Assembly: GCA_026745465.1 (NCBI GenBank)
Contig: JACYXH010000473.1
Coordinates: 2,827,191-2,891,190 of the forward strand
Source of the DNA: Lota lota
Lineage: Eukaryota > Chordata > Actinopteri > Gadiformes > Lotidae
Reading direction: 5' to 3'
Length of the DNA stretch: 64,000 nucleotides
In this document: positions 27,715 to 55,030 of the stretch, piece after piece
Numbering within the stretch: the first letter of the stretch is position 1
Layout: each line of letters begins with the position of its first letter
Made by a program: the position numbers and the translations under genes
The notes under the pieces: generated by a model
Told to the model about the DNA's origin: nothing
Seen by the model: only the letters and a program-made list of their open reading frames with translations
Database searches by the model: none

Positions 27715-28823
27715 AATAATCCATTAATAATAAGCCATTAATATATCATGACTGAGATCCGTGTTCAAATTACCCCAAACACACCTTAGCCTTTGGCTAA
27801 GGTGGCCTTTGGTCACTGATTTATAAAAAAAAAAAGGATTCGCTAGCCCTCGTTCACCTGTCATTCAATATCTCTCGCCCTTTATCTCTCTTTCCTGCTC
27901 ACGGGTGCCTTCTCTATCAGTGTGAGCTCTCTCGTTATCTTTTCCTTTTAAGCTTAATGTCACTCGCTCTTTCCCTCTCTCTGTCCTCACTCTCCCTCTT
28001 TCTCTGGAGGACCGCAAGCTCTTCCACTTCACACTGCACTGCCAGTGCGGTTTCCATGGCGACGCTCACTATGAGCAAGGCAAACAGCGGCTCACTCTGT
28101 GACTCTGGCACTTATGGAGATGTTGAATCCCCCCCCCCCCACACACACACACACACACACACACACGTCTACATTTAATTAAATAAATAAATCACATGTA
28201 TACACGCACACAGTTAAATTAGTAAACTATAGCACATTGACGGTAATGAGTGTCAACACACTGGTGTGGTGGAATCACTATAGGAGAAGAGCAGACAGTT
28301 GTATCCAACATACGATAAGCAAAACAGTCAGTCAAAGCCAGCATGCCTGGACACACCATTCAACAACACACCAGTGGTGCTGGTGGTGCATGAGAAAGCT
28401 CATCTTATCTATCTCATACATCTGTTGGCGGCTTGGGGAGAGAGACTATCAGTGTGGTAGATAGTGTGAGAGAGAGAGAGCACGGCAGGGCTCAGAATGC
28501 AATGTGACCAGCTTGTTATCTGTGTTCCAGAGACAGAACACTTCTGTTTCCTCCTCTCTGACGGGGAGGGAGCTCAGACCACCATGTAGTGAGTACCAAG
28601 GAGGAGGTGATAGAACACCCACACACACACACACACACACCCCAAAGCAAACCTACCTTGAAGTCCATCTCTGAATCTATGATGATTTGGCTGGATTTCC
28701 CCCCCCACACACACACACAGCAGTGTGTGTTAGATAAAGCCCCCAAATGTGTGCGTAATGCTGGTTAACGTATGAGCACGTGAGATCTGATTGTCCACAC
28801 AGTGCAGTCCTGTGTGACTCAAC

Positions 28824-28932
<109 letters not shown>

Positions 28933-29081
28933 CAACGATGTACAACGATGTACCAACCAGTCTGTCTTCTATCTATGCATCTGTCAAATAGAATGACACA
29001 CACAGTCAATACTTGTGTGTATGGCAGATGGGTATGAAGAGACTAAGACCTTCCTCCTACTCTACAGCTGTTGAAATAAAC

Positions 29082-29083
<2 letters not shown>

Positions 29084-29173
<90 letters not shown>
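29084..29173. repeat. (CA)n microsatellite
   Basis: About 45 uninterrupted CA units. It lies 150 bases from the GT array at 28835-28930, giving a long potential CA/GT hairpin over 350 bases. Confidence 0.97.
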
Positions 29174-29175
<2 letters not shown>

Positions 29176-29184
29176 CCTGGGGAG

Positions 29185-29345
29185 CAGACAGGGCAAGCAG
29201 CAGTAGGCCAGGAGGTAGAGCAAGAAGGTTGCTGGTTCAATCCCTGTATACTCCTTGTTGACCATTGACCAAGATACCCCCAAAGCAGGTTGCTGCCTTG
29301 CGCGATTTAATCTGTCCATGCGAGTGTGACAGTACTTTGAGGGGC
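29185..29345 (+). mobile_element. tRNA-derived SINE, 5' part
   Basis: It contains an A-box-like GGTAGAGCAAGAAGG and a good pol III B box, GGTTCAATCCC (about 29234), as in tRNA-derived SINEs. A conserved-looking body follows (CCATTGACCAAGATACCCCCAA). No complete tail adjoins it; a typical tail occurs 1.2 kb further on. Confidence 0.5.
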
Positions 29346-29719
29346 CCCAGCAGAGGATAAGAAAGGTAATTCACAAATGTAGTCCGTGACTGGAGGCTGT
29401 GCAAGAGGATGTAGAATCAGCGGCGTAGCTTGCTAGCAGCAGCAGTCCTTAAAACCTGCCTAATCTAGGATCTGGAGACAGAGAGCGATTGAGCTCTTCT
29501 GCTGTGATCTCTACACGGAACAGGTGGTCTCCACAGCTGATATGTAGTGCATTTTCATTTTTATGGCTGTCAGTAAGATCACCATCTTACTGTTTATTTT
29601 CCCCAAGCAGCTACAATTATTTGAGCCTTCTCTTGAAAAACAAAGGATTATCTGGGCTGTTTCTCTCTGCATTACAGTACATGCTCTTAAATGAACTCAG
29701 ACTAAAAGTGTGTGAAAAT

Positions 29720-30583
29720 TACCGTATTTTCCGCACTATAAGGCGCACCGGATTATAAGGCGCACCTTCAATGAATGGCCTATTTTAGAACTGTTTTCAT
29801 ATATAGGGCGCACCGGATTATAAGGCACATAGAATAGAAGATACTGCAGTCAAACGTTTGACTGGGTTAGCGTTATGCATCCACTAGATGGAGTTCGTGT
29901 GTGGATGGAGAGATTACGTCTTTTCATAAAACGAAAGCACCAAGAAGGACCGCCTCGAAATTCATCGATGTTCATGTCCCGTGCTAGCGCTGTTGCCTTC
30001 ATTTGAATAGTGACTGTAGAGACGCTTCTACTTGCTGCTCTCTGTTTAACAACCCACTGTTCGAGTTTGTCCTCTAACTGTGGCCATCTCGCTTTGTTCC
30101 CTCGGAAACTCTGTTTAGTATTTTTTACTTGGCGCAGGTCATCTTCTTGCTTCCTCCACTTCCGTACCATTGATTCCTTAATGTTGAATTCTCTCGCTGC
30201 TGCTCTATTCCCATATTCTACTGCGTGACCGACAGCCTTGAGCTTGAACTCTGCGTCGTAAGCGTGTCTCTTGAAAGGTGCCATTGTGGGGTCTTTATAC
30301 ACACACAAGTGGTGTGGGACTGTGAGTAAGCACAGTACCGGTGTTTACTGACTACGGTAGCCGTAATGCTGCAAGCGGTGCGGCTTTGTAGTTTACCAGT
30401 CGTACTGAAACATTTTATTATTATTAAATTGTTTTTATTGGTTTTTCATACTGAAACATTTTGACAGAGCGCCTTGATCCATATATAAGGCGCTCCGGAT
30501 TATAAGGCAAATCCGTTTTTTGCCTTATAATCCGTATGCCAATAGATCCGTTTTTTGAGAAAATTAAAGGCTTTTAAGTGCGC
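29720..30583 (-). mobile_element. truncated pogo/Tigger-like DNA transposon
   Basis: The left end carries the terminal repeat TACCGTATTTTCCGCACTAT followed by GGCGCACCGGATTATAAGGCGCA motifs, familiar from pogo-class elements of fish. The right end stops at AAGTGCGCC without the matching last ~22 bases. A minus-strand ORF (29850-30308, 152 aa) starts with a helix-turn-helix region (MAPFKRHAYDAEFKLKAV...) and a CENP-B-type second DNA-binding region (WPQLEDKLEQWV), then ends. The DDE catalytic domain is absent, so this is an internally deleted, non-autonomous copy. Confidence 0.75.
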
Positions 30584-30645
30584 CATGAATGGTTGTAAAT
30601 CGCTTTGAACAAAAGTGTCTGCTAAATGAAAAGAAAAATGAAATT
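30584..30645 (+). mobile_element. SINE/LINE-type 3' tail
   Basis: TGTAAATCGCTTTGAACAAAAGTGTCTGCTAAATG closely resembles the shared 3' tail of many fish SINEs and LINEs. It abuts the broken end of the pogo-like element. Confidence 0.6.
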
Positions 30646-33177
30646 AGCTTCAAGGGAGGAGCTTTGACTGGGAGCAAAGGTTGCTTTGGACCTCCGACCC
30701 AAACTTGTTATTCTGTCCCCTGCCTAGACTCACTGTTAGTTAGTTTGTTTATCTTTAGAAATACTTAATTTGCCATTTCAAATATTGTGTCTGAGAATAA
30801 ATGGACGACTAGTTGACTGACTGAATGAATAACTAATTGACAGATTAACTGGCAAACCAGGGCTCCATGGGATTAAGGAGGAGGATTAATGAAGGAGCCC
30901 AGAGCTGTTGCTGGGAATCAAACCAAACCTGGAAGGTCATCAGGCGCCTGGGACAACCTGGAGTAAGTGAAACTCATGCAAAGTGCTGCTGTGTTGTTCA
31001 GTCTGCTGTGCCGGACTCTGTCGGGTTTTTACACTCAACCGATTACAGTCCGGTCTCCACGCCCGCTCTTTATTGACCAAAGAAGAAAAAGCAAGCGGCC
31101 ATCCACCAACCCTTTGTTTGTGAACAAACACATTATAAATAATGTTAATGTTGAAAGGCTTTGATGCCATATAGGGGGCTGTTATCTACCTGTCTGTGTC
31201 TCTTTTGTTCTTCCATGGCCCAATGTTGCCATGTTAAATGTCAACATGCACCGTGTCCCTGGCATTTGTTCAGCTGTGATGTGAACAAATGTGCATGCAG
31301 GCACACATACAACTTGCAGTGAGGCAGAAGCAGGTCCCACATACACACATACGTAGCACCCACCAAACTGAAAAGGTGTAGCTATGAAAATACACATTAC
31401 AGTGTGTGAGACGTCTGGTTGTGTGTGTGTGTTCTTGGAGGAAGTGAGTGTGTGTGTTCGGACTTTCTGTTTCTACATCTACCAAGGTCACATGGTGATT
31501 ACAAATGATAAAGATAGAAATTGCTCTCTCTGGTTTTGTTTGTGTGTGGTCTAGCAGTGAGAATGATCTCTGACGTCAACACCCTTTTGCGTCCAATGAA
31601 AAAAATGCTATTCTGTATAACAATTTATTCTCTACTGGTTTGGATAGCACGATTGTGGTGTATGACCAGTGTTTACATATCCTTTTTCAGTGGAAATAAT
31701 GTAATTTCTCCCTAGTGCTGTCACATACAGACAGTTGATTTCTTCTATTGTCATCTATTGACTCTCCTGTTCCCCTGGCTCACACCCATGATTCCTGTTG
31801 TCCCACGATGTCAGAGATGTTAATGGACTAACCACAGGGCCAATACCCTCACACACTCGCCACCATTCTATCCTACCTTTTTAGTGAAAACTTACTTTGC
31901 TACCAATATAAGTGATAAAAAAGCATGGGAGAACTATGTTGTCTCTGTGGTTTACGATCTACATATTCACCTTTCCATCCGTTCGATTGTCTCACCGATT
32001 CAAAAGGTGTGTGGGGGGGAGGTGGAATCAATATACAGTTACTATCTCGCTTATTATTTTACTAACGCTATACATAGTGAATGTTTAACATTTCCTTAAC
32101 ATGGCTCTCTGTCTTCAGCATGGCTGTCCATCGGTCTATCGAACGAGACTGACAGAGAGCCATTCTCTTTAGTGACAGAGGAAAGAGCACATGCGCGTAC
32201 AAACCCAAACACACACAGCCAGCCAGCAGCTCAACCATGATGCACCAGACACCTTTGTCGACCGCACTTTCAGGTCAGGCTGAGAACCACCAAAGCATAC
32301 CATCAATATTAGAGAAACTACCAAAAATAGCGGTAGACACCACCGACTCAAGTGCAGGCGTGATGGAGATTCACAAACACGGTTTTCTCAAATAATAATA
32401 GTAATAACCATCTCTTGTGAGTCAGTGATACTTAAGCATAGCAACAAATGTATGATACATACAATTATAGGGATACAACAACTACCCAGGTAAGTCAGTG
32501 CACACACACACAGTCCAGGTATCTGGGGGTTAGGACTGCAGGGTGCTATAATTAGAGTTGTGTTCAGGAACGACAGCGGTGGGTTGCTGAATGTTTAATG
32601 TCAAACCTGCAGGCCTCACAGTGGAAAAGAGCAACCCTCTGAAAGGTGCGCGTGCGTGCGCACACACAAACACACCTTTACTGCACCTAGAATATAAATG
32701 GATCCGATTACAATATATATACACACACTCGACCTGTGTGTGAACCTGAATCAGCTGATCAGAACCGCATGGCTAAAGCTAAAGCAGTGTGTGTGAATCC
32801 AAAGTGAATCTCAATTCAGGAACAGGAACGAGTAACATAATGGACGGACGCTCACACGCAGTTCCTGGCTGTAGCCGGTAACTGTAGCCCTGTATTGATA
32901 CAGGAAGTTCAATCTACACAGGATGAGGTCATCACTGTGGTTACACGACCAGACAAAATGAGGAACTGGCTCCATACGTGTCTGCTGGGGTTATTCAGTG
33001 GCTAAGAGCCCAGGTGCCCATTAGCAAGACTTCCTGAATGTAGTGGTGAGACACAGTCTATTTTCCCAGTGTTTTAAGAGACATAAAGAGATCTGACATT
33101 ATGAAATTCATTGGAGAGACCATACTTCAATTCGTTATCCATGTCAGGTTTAAATCAGGGTTTCTATGACTATGTTG
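30646..33177. other. intergenic region, nothing recognised
   Basis: Unique-looking sequence with short CA stretches only. None of the ORFs of 60-76 residues resembles a known protein. Confidence 0.5.
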
Positions 33178-33360
33178 TTAATTTACCAGGGGCTTTTATC
33201 TAAAGTGATTTAGTGAAAACATGTTAAGATCATAAAGGAGCAACTATCTGCTCATGGATACCTAAAGGTAGGCAGCCAGCAGACATTGATTGGGGATCGA
33301 ACCTAGTAGGCCTACCTTTCATTTGGGAAGAGTGATTACTACAACACAATCCTGTCACCT
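33178..33360 (-). mobile_element. degenerate tRNA-derived SINE
   Basis: Reading the minus strand, a B-box-like AGGTTCGATCCCC (about 33292-33304) is followed at the far end by CTAAATCACTTTAGATAAAA, a mutated version of the common fish SINE tail. The head is diverged. Confidence 0.5.
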
Positions 33361-36300
33361 CTTGTAGGACTATATTATATGAGTTACCAATGACATAACA
33401 GAAATTGTCTATATTGTATCAAATGTTATAAATGTCATCGATCTGATCCAATTCCCTCGCTGGAGGCCAAATGTTTTTTTTTTTCAAACCCATCCTACTC
33501 ATTACACACACCAGAACAATTTCCACTGGCCCGATACATGGCTGGTTGTTGGAAGTCTGGGTCATTGGTTAAATATAGCCCAGTTAATATTCTCATTTGC
33601 ACCATATGCAAATGACAGATAGGAATCAGACGTAATTTTACTGATGGTTGGTAATAGCAATATCATTTCAGAGATCATACAGTGTGCAAGACAATTACTA
33701 ACTTTGAATTTTGACGCTACTTTGTGAGATATTGAGGTTGTCAATAGCCTATAGGCTACGTTAACCAATATCGAATTTTGCTTGTATCCAAGAAATTATT
33801 TTGCCAACGTTCTGCCCACAAAGTCTCTCGGACCCGTGGGTTAACCAAACACATCGATATTAAACACTAACGTTAATCTAGCCTATCAGAACTCTACAGG
33901 AAGGATAGCTTCAGAAACCACTGATCGATAGTGCCATCGATTGATATAAAGAAGTGTTACTCTCCTCTATCATGTTTTGAACATGCCATAGCGACATGAT
34001 TGGTTCTCTGATGCTCCACATGTGTTGCCCCCACACCCTGACACGGAGGTACTGTGGCTAGAATGACGAGACCAAACGGATCCCTTCTTCTCGACGGAGC
34101 CCAAATGTCTACGTAGAAAGACGTTTCTAAAAGCCTTGGATTTGCAAGAACGAGCTTGACGACATATACCGTTAAGCGACTTACATCTGGAGACTTTGCT
34201 TACCTCTGAGAGTTGATGACGCTGACCAGGACCAGAACTGTATGACACGGGAGAGCGTTGGGGCAATGCGCAGTGGCTGCTTCTGGGCGTACTGAATTCC
34301 TTCAACTGGCAAATGGGCTATTACCCCCCCCCAACATATCAGCTGCCAATTTCCGTTTTATTAACAATGTTCTCTATCGTAAAATAACTGCCTAGTTGTG
34401 TTGCCCTGTCTTCCCTCTGCGAGCGCAACAGTAGTCGGCTTGTTCGCAGCTTGCCGCCTTCAATGCGATCTCTCTGCCGTTACCGTTGCTCGCGCGTCAC
34501 GATGGAAAGGTGGTTCTGCTAGATCCATGGGACCGAAAGTACAGTAGGCGGTACCTTTACCTCTTAACAGCCAATCACTGACTGGTTAGTAATGGCAGAG
34601 CGGTACCGCCCACTGTACGTTCGTTACCTCTGATCTAGAAACGACCTGAAGGAAAGCCCCGATAGGTGACGTAGCACCATAATGAAGACAAAAACCCCAC
34701 CCATTGAAATTTTTAATGGCATTTACCGTGTTATTGTAAATTACAGAAACATACAAGCGATTAGAGATGCAGTTTAACTGGTATACCAAATATATAAAAG
34801 ACGGTTTGTCTTACAGATCACATCAATCACCAAAAAAGTTAAAACGTTAACCAAATGAAGTGGCAGAACCATGTAAATATATAGGCTAATGCATGAGGAG
34901 GTAAATAAACAATTAAAAACCAGCTGATGACAAATTGATTTTATTAGAGGTTGAATGAACAGATTGATTCCATGATTTGACTATCGTGTCCTGAGTTGAC
35001 AAGACAATTATACACAGCTATACGATGGTGGTGGTAGAGTAGCACTTAGTGAATATCGACAGTAAAAAGGCCTCCTTGCATTGACACTGCTGGCCTCTAC
35101 TGCCTACCTACCCTCATAACATCCAACTATTGCAGCGTGTTCACCCACCCATGCTTTTGTTCCCCCTCTTCTGCCGGGTTTGGAATGGAAAAGTGGAGTC
35201 TTCACCCAGCTGTGGAGAAGGAAGGGGGCAGAGAGGGATGGGGAGAAATTGGAAGATGTTTTCAATCACAGGGAATTTATAGCGCAGTAAAAACAAAAAT
35301 CTGCCAGATTGCGATCTGTAAATCTGTTCAGTCATTCACATTTCTTCAGGATAGTCTGGGACAACCCGGCTGAAGGGAGTAGAATTGGGTCTGCTTGTGT
35401 ATTAAATAAAATCATAAAACACAGTAAAGTGCAAGTACACTGTTAGCATGTTTATCAGATTGAGACTTGCTCACTTGCTATTACAAGTACATTCGGCTAC
35501 CGACTATTTAACATAAAATAAACCAGTACACTAACTTTAAATCAACGTATACAAAAGGAAAGCAGCCAGTTAAAACAGCAGTTTTCTTGCCTACACCAAA
35601 ACATAAGCAGTCAAGAACATCCCCCAGAACACAGTCAGTGCAAAGATTTGAACAAATACACCAACACCAAAGGAAAAAGACATCACTGAGAAAAGCTCAT
35701 AGAACACAGCTGGGTTTCCCCCAACAAAGACATTTGGCTTGCATATCTTTGTCTTGCATGTGGGATTTTTGTTTCAACTTGGTGGGTCAACCAATCACTG
35801 ATCTCCCTGCGTTTAATCATGAGACCGGCATAACCAATAAGAGAAGTGCATTCTCGGGTCTAATTCCCCAAAGAATACCAAAGACACACATTCTCAGAAG
35901 TCAGACCAGACCGTGGGCTATTGTCACATCCTGTTCAGCAGACAGAATGGCACATAGTATAATTCAGTCACAAAGAGTGCACCTCTGCCAACTGTAATGG
36001 TAACCTGGTGTAAGGGCAGAAACAGGTGACTTCTGTCAACCAATACAATTCCAGCAGTTTAAACCAACCTTAAATGGTAAAGACAATTTTAAATAAAGAT
36101 TTTACTGTCTAGGGTAACCCTATTGTGTTACTACATGAACATATAAAAAAACACCCCCCCAAGCAGAAACCAATTTTAGCTAATCTAGTTCATGATAGGT
36201 GTCCTTGAACAAACAAAATAACATGCAAATAATGCGTGGAACCAGCCTGTGTTGCCCTGGAGAAGATGAGCTCACTGTGCTGAAAACTAACACCAAGGCT

Positions 36301-36856
36301 GGGTGTTGTCCAACCACTTCACAGCAATGCAGCATTAACTCTCTTATGCACACAGCGTCATGATAAAGTGTATACAATCATAATCTTAAAACGGTATCAT
36401 TGCCCATATCTATGCCAATAGAACCATCAGGTTCTATTGGTATCATACCTTTGGTATGATAAAATATGATGTCCAAAGGTTAGTTCACAGTCTTAAGGAG
36501 GGAGGGAGTGAAGATGTGGGGGAGGAAGGACAAGCACACTGGATCAGGAGACATGTAACATAAATTGATGTCGTGTGACAGAAAAACAGTTGCGTAGGAC
36601 GACTAAATGTCAATTAGATGAAGTAAAGCCAAAAGATCACATCAAGGTGGATAGCGATAAAACAGAAGAGGGAGAGTTAAAGGAAAAAGGAGAAAAGAGG
36701 GATAAAACCACAGGATAATATGAGAGCTTGGCGCAAACTGTGTCAAGCGAATTGCATTTTATCCTTTTACTCCTCTATTCTGGCCACTGGCAGAGTGGGC
36801 AACTGGCCACCCACAGAGTTAAATGTAATGTTCAAGATTTCAGCAGAAATTAGGTG
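33361..36856. other. intergenic region between rnf19b and ak2 with one possible start site
   Basis: The segment 34204-34520 is CpG-richer. On the minus strand it reads into a 111-residue ORF starting at 34305 and has a near-consensus donor after 34 codons (sense CAGAG|GTAAGC, donor G at 34203). It could be the first exon of an unidentified transcript or a distal rnf19b exon. I do not recognise the peptide. The rest holds no gene I can support, though two adjacent hairpins occur at 36415-36460. Confidence 0.35.
36415..36460. other. two adjacent perfect hairpins
   Basis: CCAATAGAACC-ATCA-GGTTCTATTGG (11-base arms, 36415-36440) is followed by ATCATACC-TTT-GGTATGAT (8-base arms, 36442-36460). 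They lie beyond the likely ak2 3' end. Confidence 0.8.
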
Positions 36857-36862
36857 TTTATT
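36857..36862 (-). terminator. candidate ak2 poly(A) signal
   Basis: TTTATT on the + strand (AATAAA in sense), about 470 bases past the ak2 stop. Confidence 0.4.
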
Positions 36863-37328
36863 TTAAAGGCTGCTATGAAAAGGGGTGCAATAGGTAATGC
36901 CTTTAGTCTCAACTCAGCTCCCCATCACCACCGAAACATGTATGTACGTGAATGGGAGTGTATGTGAATATATGTGTATATACATGCATGTATGTTTATA
37001 GAATTTCACTTGCTTGTCCTGCCCCTTTTTGAAAGACAAGACTCCCAAATGAAGAGAAGTAGGACAGCAGCACACTTGATGCAAACATGCCAAAAGATGA
37101 CATCTGAGTCTGTGTACCAGCTAGATAATTACACAAAATATTGAGGAGCAGCGCTTCTGTCACTCGGCATAACATTAAATTAATGAGGACACATCCATTA
37201 CTCAATGATTATCCTGCGGTCCACTAGATACTCAAGCTCCCACATAATCTTGAAACCCGAGATATAAAAAGGGAGGAAAGAAAGAAACGGGGTGTGCCCT
37301 CAACGTGAGGAGGAAGAGAAGGGGTTCT

Positions 37329-42866
<5,538 letters not shown>

Positions 42867-43297
42867 GTCTACCGTGTGGAAACAGGACAGAATGTTAATC
42901 GTCCTTGTCGCTGTTTCTCTCTCTGTCAACTCGGGCAACTCCGAGGGAAAGGAAGGACCGTACCGAGCCCCTTCTTCTTCAGTTACTATTGGCGGATCAT
43001 AATGCCCAGGAAAGGTGTGTACCGCCACCTTCTGTAGCGGAGTTTGAAATAGTATCGCGTAAAGGAGCAAAGTCTGTCTCTTTCTATCCTATACTTTGGA
43101 TAATAACATACGCTCAACGGTTTCACTCATCCCACATACATGATATGCTTTCCTATTAAATACATAGAAAAATAATGTTTTCTTTAAATCCCTTTCTTTG
43201 TGATGTCATGTTTCCAGATTCTTTATAAAAAATAAAAATAATAGTCACGTCCATCCAATGAAACCCACCTGGCAAAGTGACTTGTTTCCTGTTGCTC

Positions 43298-43364
<67 letters not shown>

Positions 43365-44094
43365 TTTACTTTAAAGTTTATTCGTTTATTTGTATATTTT
43401 CCTATTAACCCCTCCAACGATTAATAGTGTTATTTTTATCTTATAAAGACTTGTGTGCAGATTTAATTTGAAATAATCTGAAATGATTCATCAATAACAA
43501 CAACCGATTCACAATGTTGATATATATTTGTGCTATAATTCCCATTCCTCTAATTTAAGCTTGGTGGCTGACAGTAAGTTATATCTTACGTATAAGTAAT
43601 GCTTAGCCCACCTACGGATGTTGTGTTACCACAAGCTACGCAGAAGGCAGACACCTTGGTTACATTTACTTTCCTCTTGTGGTTACTTTAATACGTGCTA
43701 TTCAATTGGTTTTAACTTCCTTCAATTATAGACATAAGAACTTAATGTAATTAGGTAAAAAGTCTGCCGGGATGTTGGCACTTTTCTATGCTCAACAACT
43801 GTATGCAAAGACCAACAAATTGTAAAACAAATGAAGAACAGAGAACAAGAGATTTCAGCAAAATATTATTTATATTTAGAATATACCATATATATATAAA
43901 TCATAACAAAATGAAAAATTGAACGATTAAATAAACATATTTACATGGCATTTGACATAACAAGCACATCGATTCAGAGCACACAACTCAAGCACAGCCA
44001 AAACACACACAGCTGAATATAGGATGGACCTATGTCACACATTCAAGACGACCAGTTAGTCCATAGTAACCACATGAATGTTGTTTCCTATAGT
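42867..44094. other. ak2 promoter and krit1 3' flank
   Basis: The first 150 bases hold the ak2 5' UTR and promoter, the remainder the krit1 3' UTR and spacer. An (AT)n run lies at 43301-43361. A TATAAA variant poly(A) hexamer for krit1 occurs near 43870. Confidence 0.4.
43301..43361. repeat. (TA)n microsatellite
   Basis: About 30 uninterrupted TA units between krit1 and ak2; able to extrude as a cruciform. Confidence 0.97.
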
Positions 44095-52426
<8,332 letters not shown>

Positions 52427-53402
52427 TCATTTCCACCCACCTCATTTATATAAAGAAACCTGTTAATCATTACATATTTATTCTAGCATCTTTGCACTCT
52501 GCAGCATTGCAACAAACTTCATTGTTGTTGTTTTAGTTAGTTAAATATTTTCCTTTGTTTAGCTTAGTTGTCCTTGTTTTAGCTGTATGTCTATTCTGTG
52601 TTAGTGCCTTGAAGCAGAGTCAGATTTATTGTGGGTGTACACACACTTGGCCAATAAAGCTGATGACTGACTGATAGTAGACAATGTATAGTGCAAATGC
52701 TATAGGTATGTTATATGTTTTGATATAGTTAGCAATTTATATATAATGCAAACACTATATGTACGTTTTATGTTCTCTGGTACAATTAGCAATTAATACC
52801 TTTTTTTAAGAGCCCTCAACAATTCTACTGTAAGTTCATACATGGTGTGGAGGTGTTCTGTTTAACGTTTTTAAACTTCCCATCTCCCCCAATGGTACAA
52901 TTATATCAAAGCCTGAAAGTAAATAAGCCTTGTAAACAAAAAAGGGATTGTGAAAACATTTGACACATAACAGCAGCATTTATTGTGGCAGCTAATACAC
53001 AAAAGCATGGACTCCATTTAAACAAAATATCCCACACAGCATTTAAACAAAATATCCCACACAGCATTGATGTGTCAACCAAAATAATGGATACATTAGA
53101 ATAAATTCCAGGCATCCTGACAATACAAATAAATCTCTAAAATAATCCCGGCATGATTAATTATTTTTGGATTGGTCGAGAGTGGATTCAGGGAGTTAAG
53201 TGACCCAACCCCTTCCCCCACCCCACCTGAAGTGCTTCCATAATGATATGGACAGAATCATATCCCTCCCACCCCACCCCACCCCACCCCTTCCTCATTC
53301 CCTCCCTCCCTCCCCCATCTCACCCTCTTCCACCACCCCTCCCACTCTCCCACCTACCCATCTCCCCTTCCTCCAACCTCCCCTCCGACCTCTCTCTCAG
53401 AT

Positions 53403-54086
53403 CTACGGCAGGCTCTCGTCCTTGCATTGACTCAGCACCTCCTCCATCTGCTTCTGAATCTCCTGCACCCTCTTAGCCCACTTCTGGGCCACCTCCTCCT
53501 CGTCGTCCTCCGTGACCGCCGTATAGGCCATGAGCGCGATGAGGCCCATGTGGAAAAGGAGGCGCAGGTGAGAGCAGCGGTGCTCCATGATGGTGCGGTC
53601 GCGGTCGCAGTGGTCTAAGTACACCAGCAGGAGGGGCCGGCCGAACACGGAGCCCTTGCCCATCACGCCACGGTAGTAGACGTCGAGGCTCATGTCCGCC
53701 TTGTCCCGCTCGTAGATCCTCTCGAAGGTCTTCATGTGGGGGTCTGCGTGGTCTGGGTCCTTCTTCACCCGGGTCACCATGTTGCAGAAGGCGGTGTACT
53801 GGTGCTTGATGAACTCCTCGTACTTGCCAAAGGTCTCGTTGACCTCGTCAATCTTGATCTTCTGCAGGCACTTCCGGTTCTTTGCCGAGATCCTCTCTAT
53901 CTGGCAGTGCAGTGCCTGGAAGTCCTTCTCCATGGGGTGGGCCTCGTCTTCCTGGAGGCCCTTGCGCAGCAGCCCGACCAGGGGGGAGATGATGCCACAG
54001 ATGGGGTCGATGGAGGAGGCGAAGGACGAGACCTTCTCCACGCAGCATAGCACCTTGACCACCGTCTTCAACATGGCGTCTGCCAT
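53403..54086 (-). CDS. rapunzel-like protein, copy 1
   Basis: A 227-aa single coding exon beginning MADAMLKTVVKVLCCVEKV. The sequence resembles the fish rapunzel (rpz) family, named from a zebrafish fin and skeletal overgrowth mutant; its biochemical function is not known to me. There is no signal peptide. A largely helical, charged protein with a short hydrophobic segment (LLFHMGLIALMAY, about 180-192) and an acidic DDEEE patch near the C-terminus. The 5' UTR is split: donor CACAG|GTAAGT at 54988 and acceptor TCTACAG|ACTC (exon start 54149) are both excellent. A poly(A) signal AATAAA lies at 52979-52984. It has Ala4 and Pro116, whereas copies 2 and 3 have Leu116. The antisense ORFs over this gene are shadows. 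Confidence 0.85.
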   Translation of the reverse strand: MADAMLKTVVKVLCCVEKVSSFASSIDPICGIISPLVGLLRKGLQEDEAHPMEKDFQALHCQIERISAKNRKCLQKIKIDEVNETFGKYEEFIKHQYTAFCNMVTRVKKDPDHADPHMKTFERIYERDKADMSLDVYYRGVMGKGSVFGRPLLLVYLDHCDRDRTIMEHRCSHLRLLFHMGLIALMAYTAVTEDDEEEVAQKWAKRVQEIQKQMEEVLSQCKDESLP

Positions 54087-55030
54087 TGCTCCTGCTTCTC
54101 AGCCGCTCAGCTGCTCTGTACTTCGAGATCTAGAAATGTGGCGTAGAGTCTGTAGACAGAAACACAGTATCTATTTAACATTGAAGTCTCTTCTGATATT
54201 ATTTTTATTATTCTAAAAATATATATTATTATTAGTAATAAAAGATCAGGTTTGTGTGAAAGGTGTTTTTTAACAGAGCAATGTGAATAAGACCTGAGGG
54301 GGTTGGTTAAATATTTGTTGTCATTGCTGCGTTAGCATCAGTGTGTCACCAAGGGAAACTGAGCTCAGATGGTGTGTGGGGTTGTTCTCTATCTGCAGCA
54401 CCATCAACATGTAAGAGGAGCCTGTAGGTCCACCATATGTTCACATGTCTGGAGTCTCAATGTTTTATTTGATGGCCTTAATCATCTCTTTTAAATATGG
54501 CAACGTTATTAATAATTGTAGCTGTCATTAAGTAGCAGTGACGCTTTATTTTACAAGGCAAGATCACACCCACTTCCACAGAATCAAACCTTTTGTATCC
54601 ATTCATATCTGTGACATTAATCACCAGATCCATATCCTGTTTTTCAATAACTTTATGAATAGTTGGTGGTGGGTGTGTCTTAGGTCTTTGGCCTACTCTT
54701 TACAGTAACGTGAAGGATAACAACTTTTTTATATATTTAATTGCTCCTTTTACAGACATATCCACATTGCATTATTAAATATAGTCACATAGCAGAGCTC
54801 TTACAATTATTTGTTTTGATGAGACTGATGTAATTTCCTGATTCTTAACTATACCACAATCAATCATTGTACTTATTTTCTCTTTCATCTGTTCAAACCA
54901 TGTTCAATTGCAATCAACTGTAACGCGGAATGTTAAATGACCTCGTCCGACACGTTATAACAGTCTAATAATGTATACGCTGACTTACCTGTGATGAAAC
55001 AATCGAGCTTATTCTGCCTACATGGGATGT

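Noticed and set aside
29850-30308. The 152-aa minus-strand ORF as a host gene
   Set aside because: It lies inside a segment with pogo-type terminal motifs and lacks a catalytic domain, so it is a transposon remnant.
53734-54216. Plus-strand 160-aa ORF repeated at 56598 and 59462
   Set aside because: Antisense shadow of the rapunzel coding exon; it recurs only because the gene is tandemly repeated, and GC-rich codons on the other strand keep it open.
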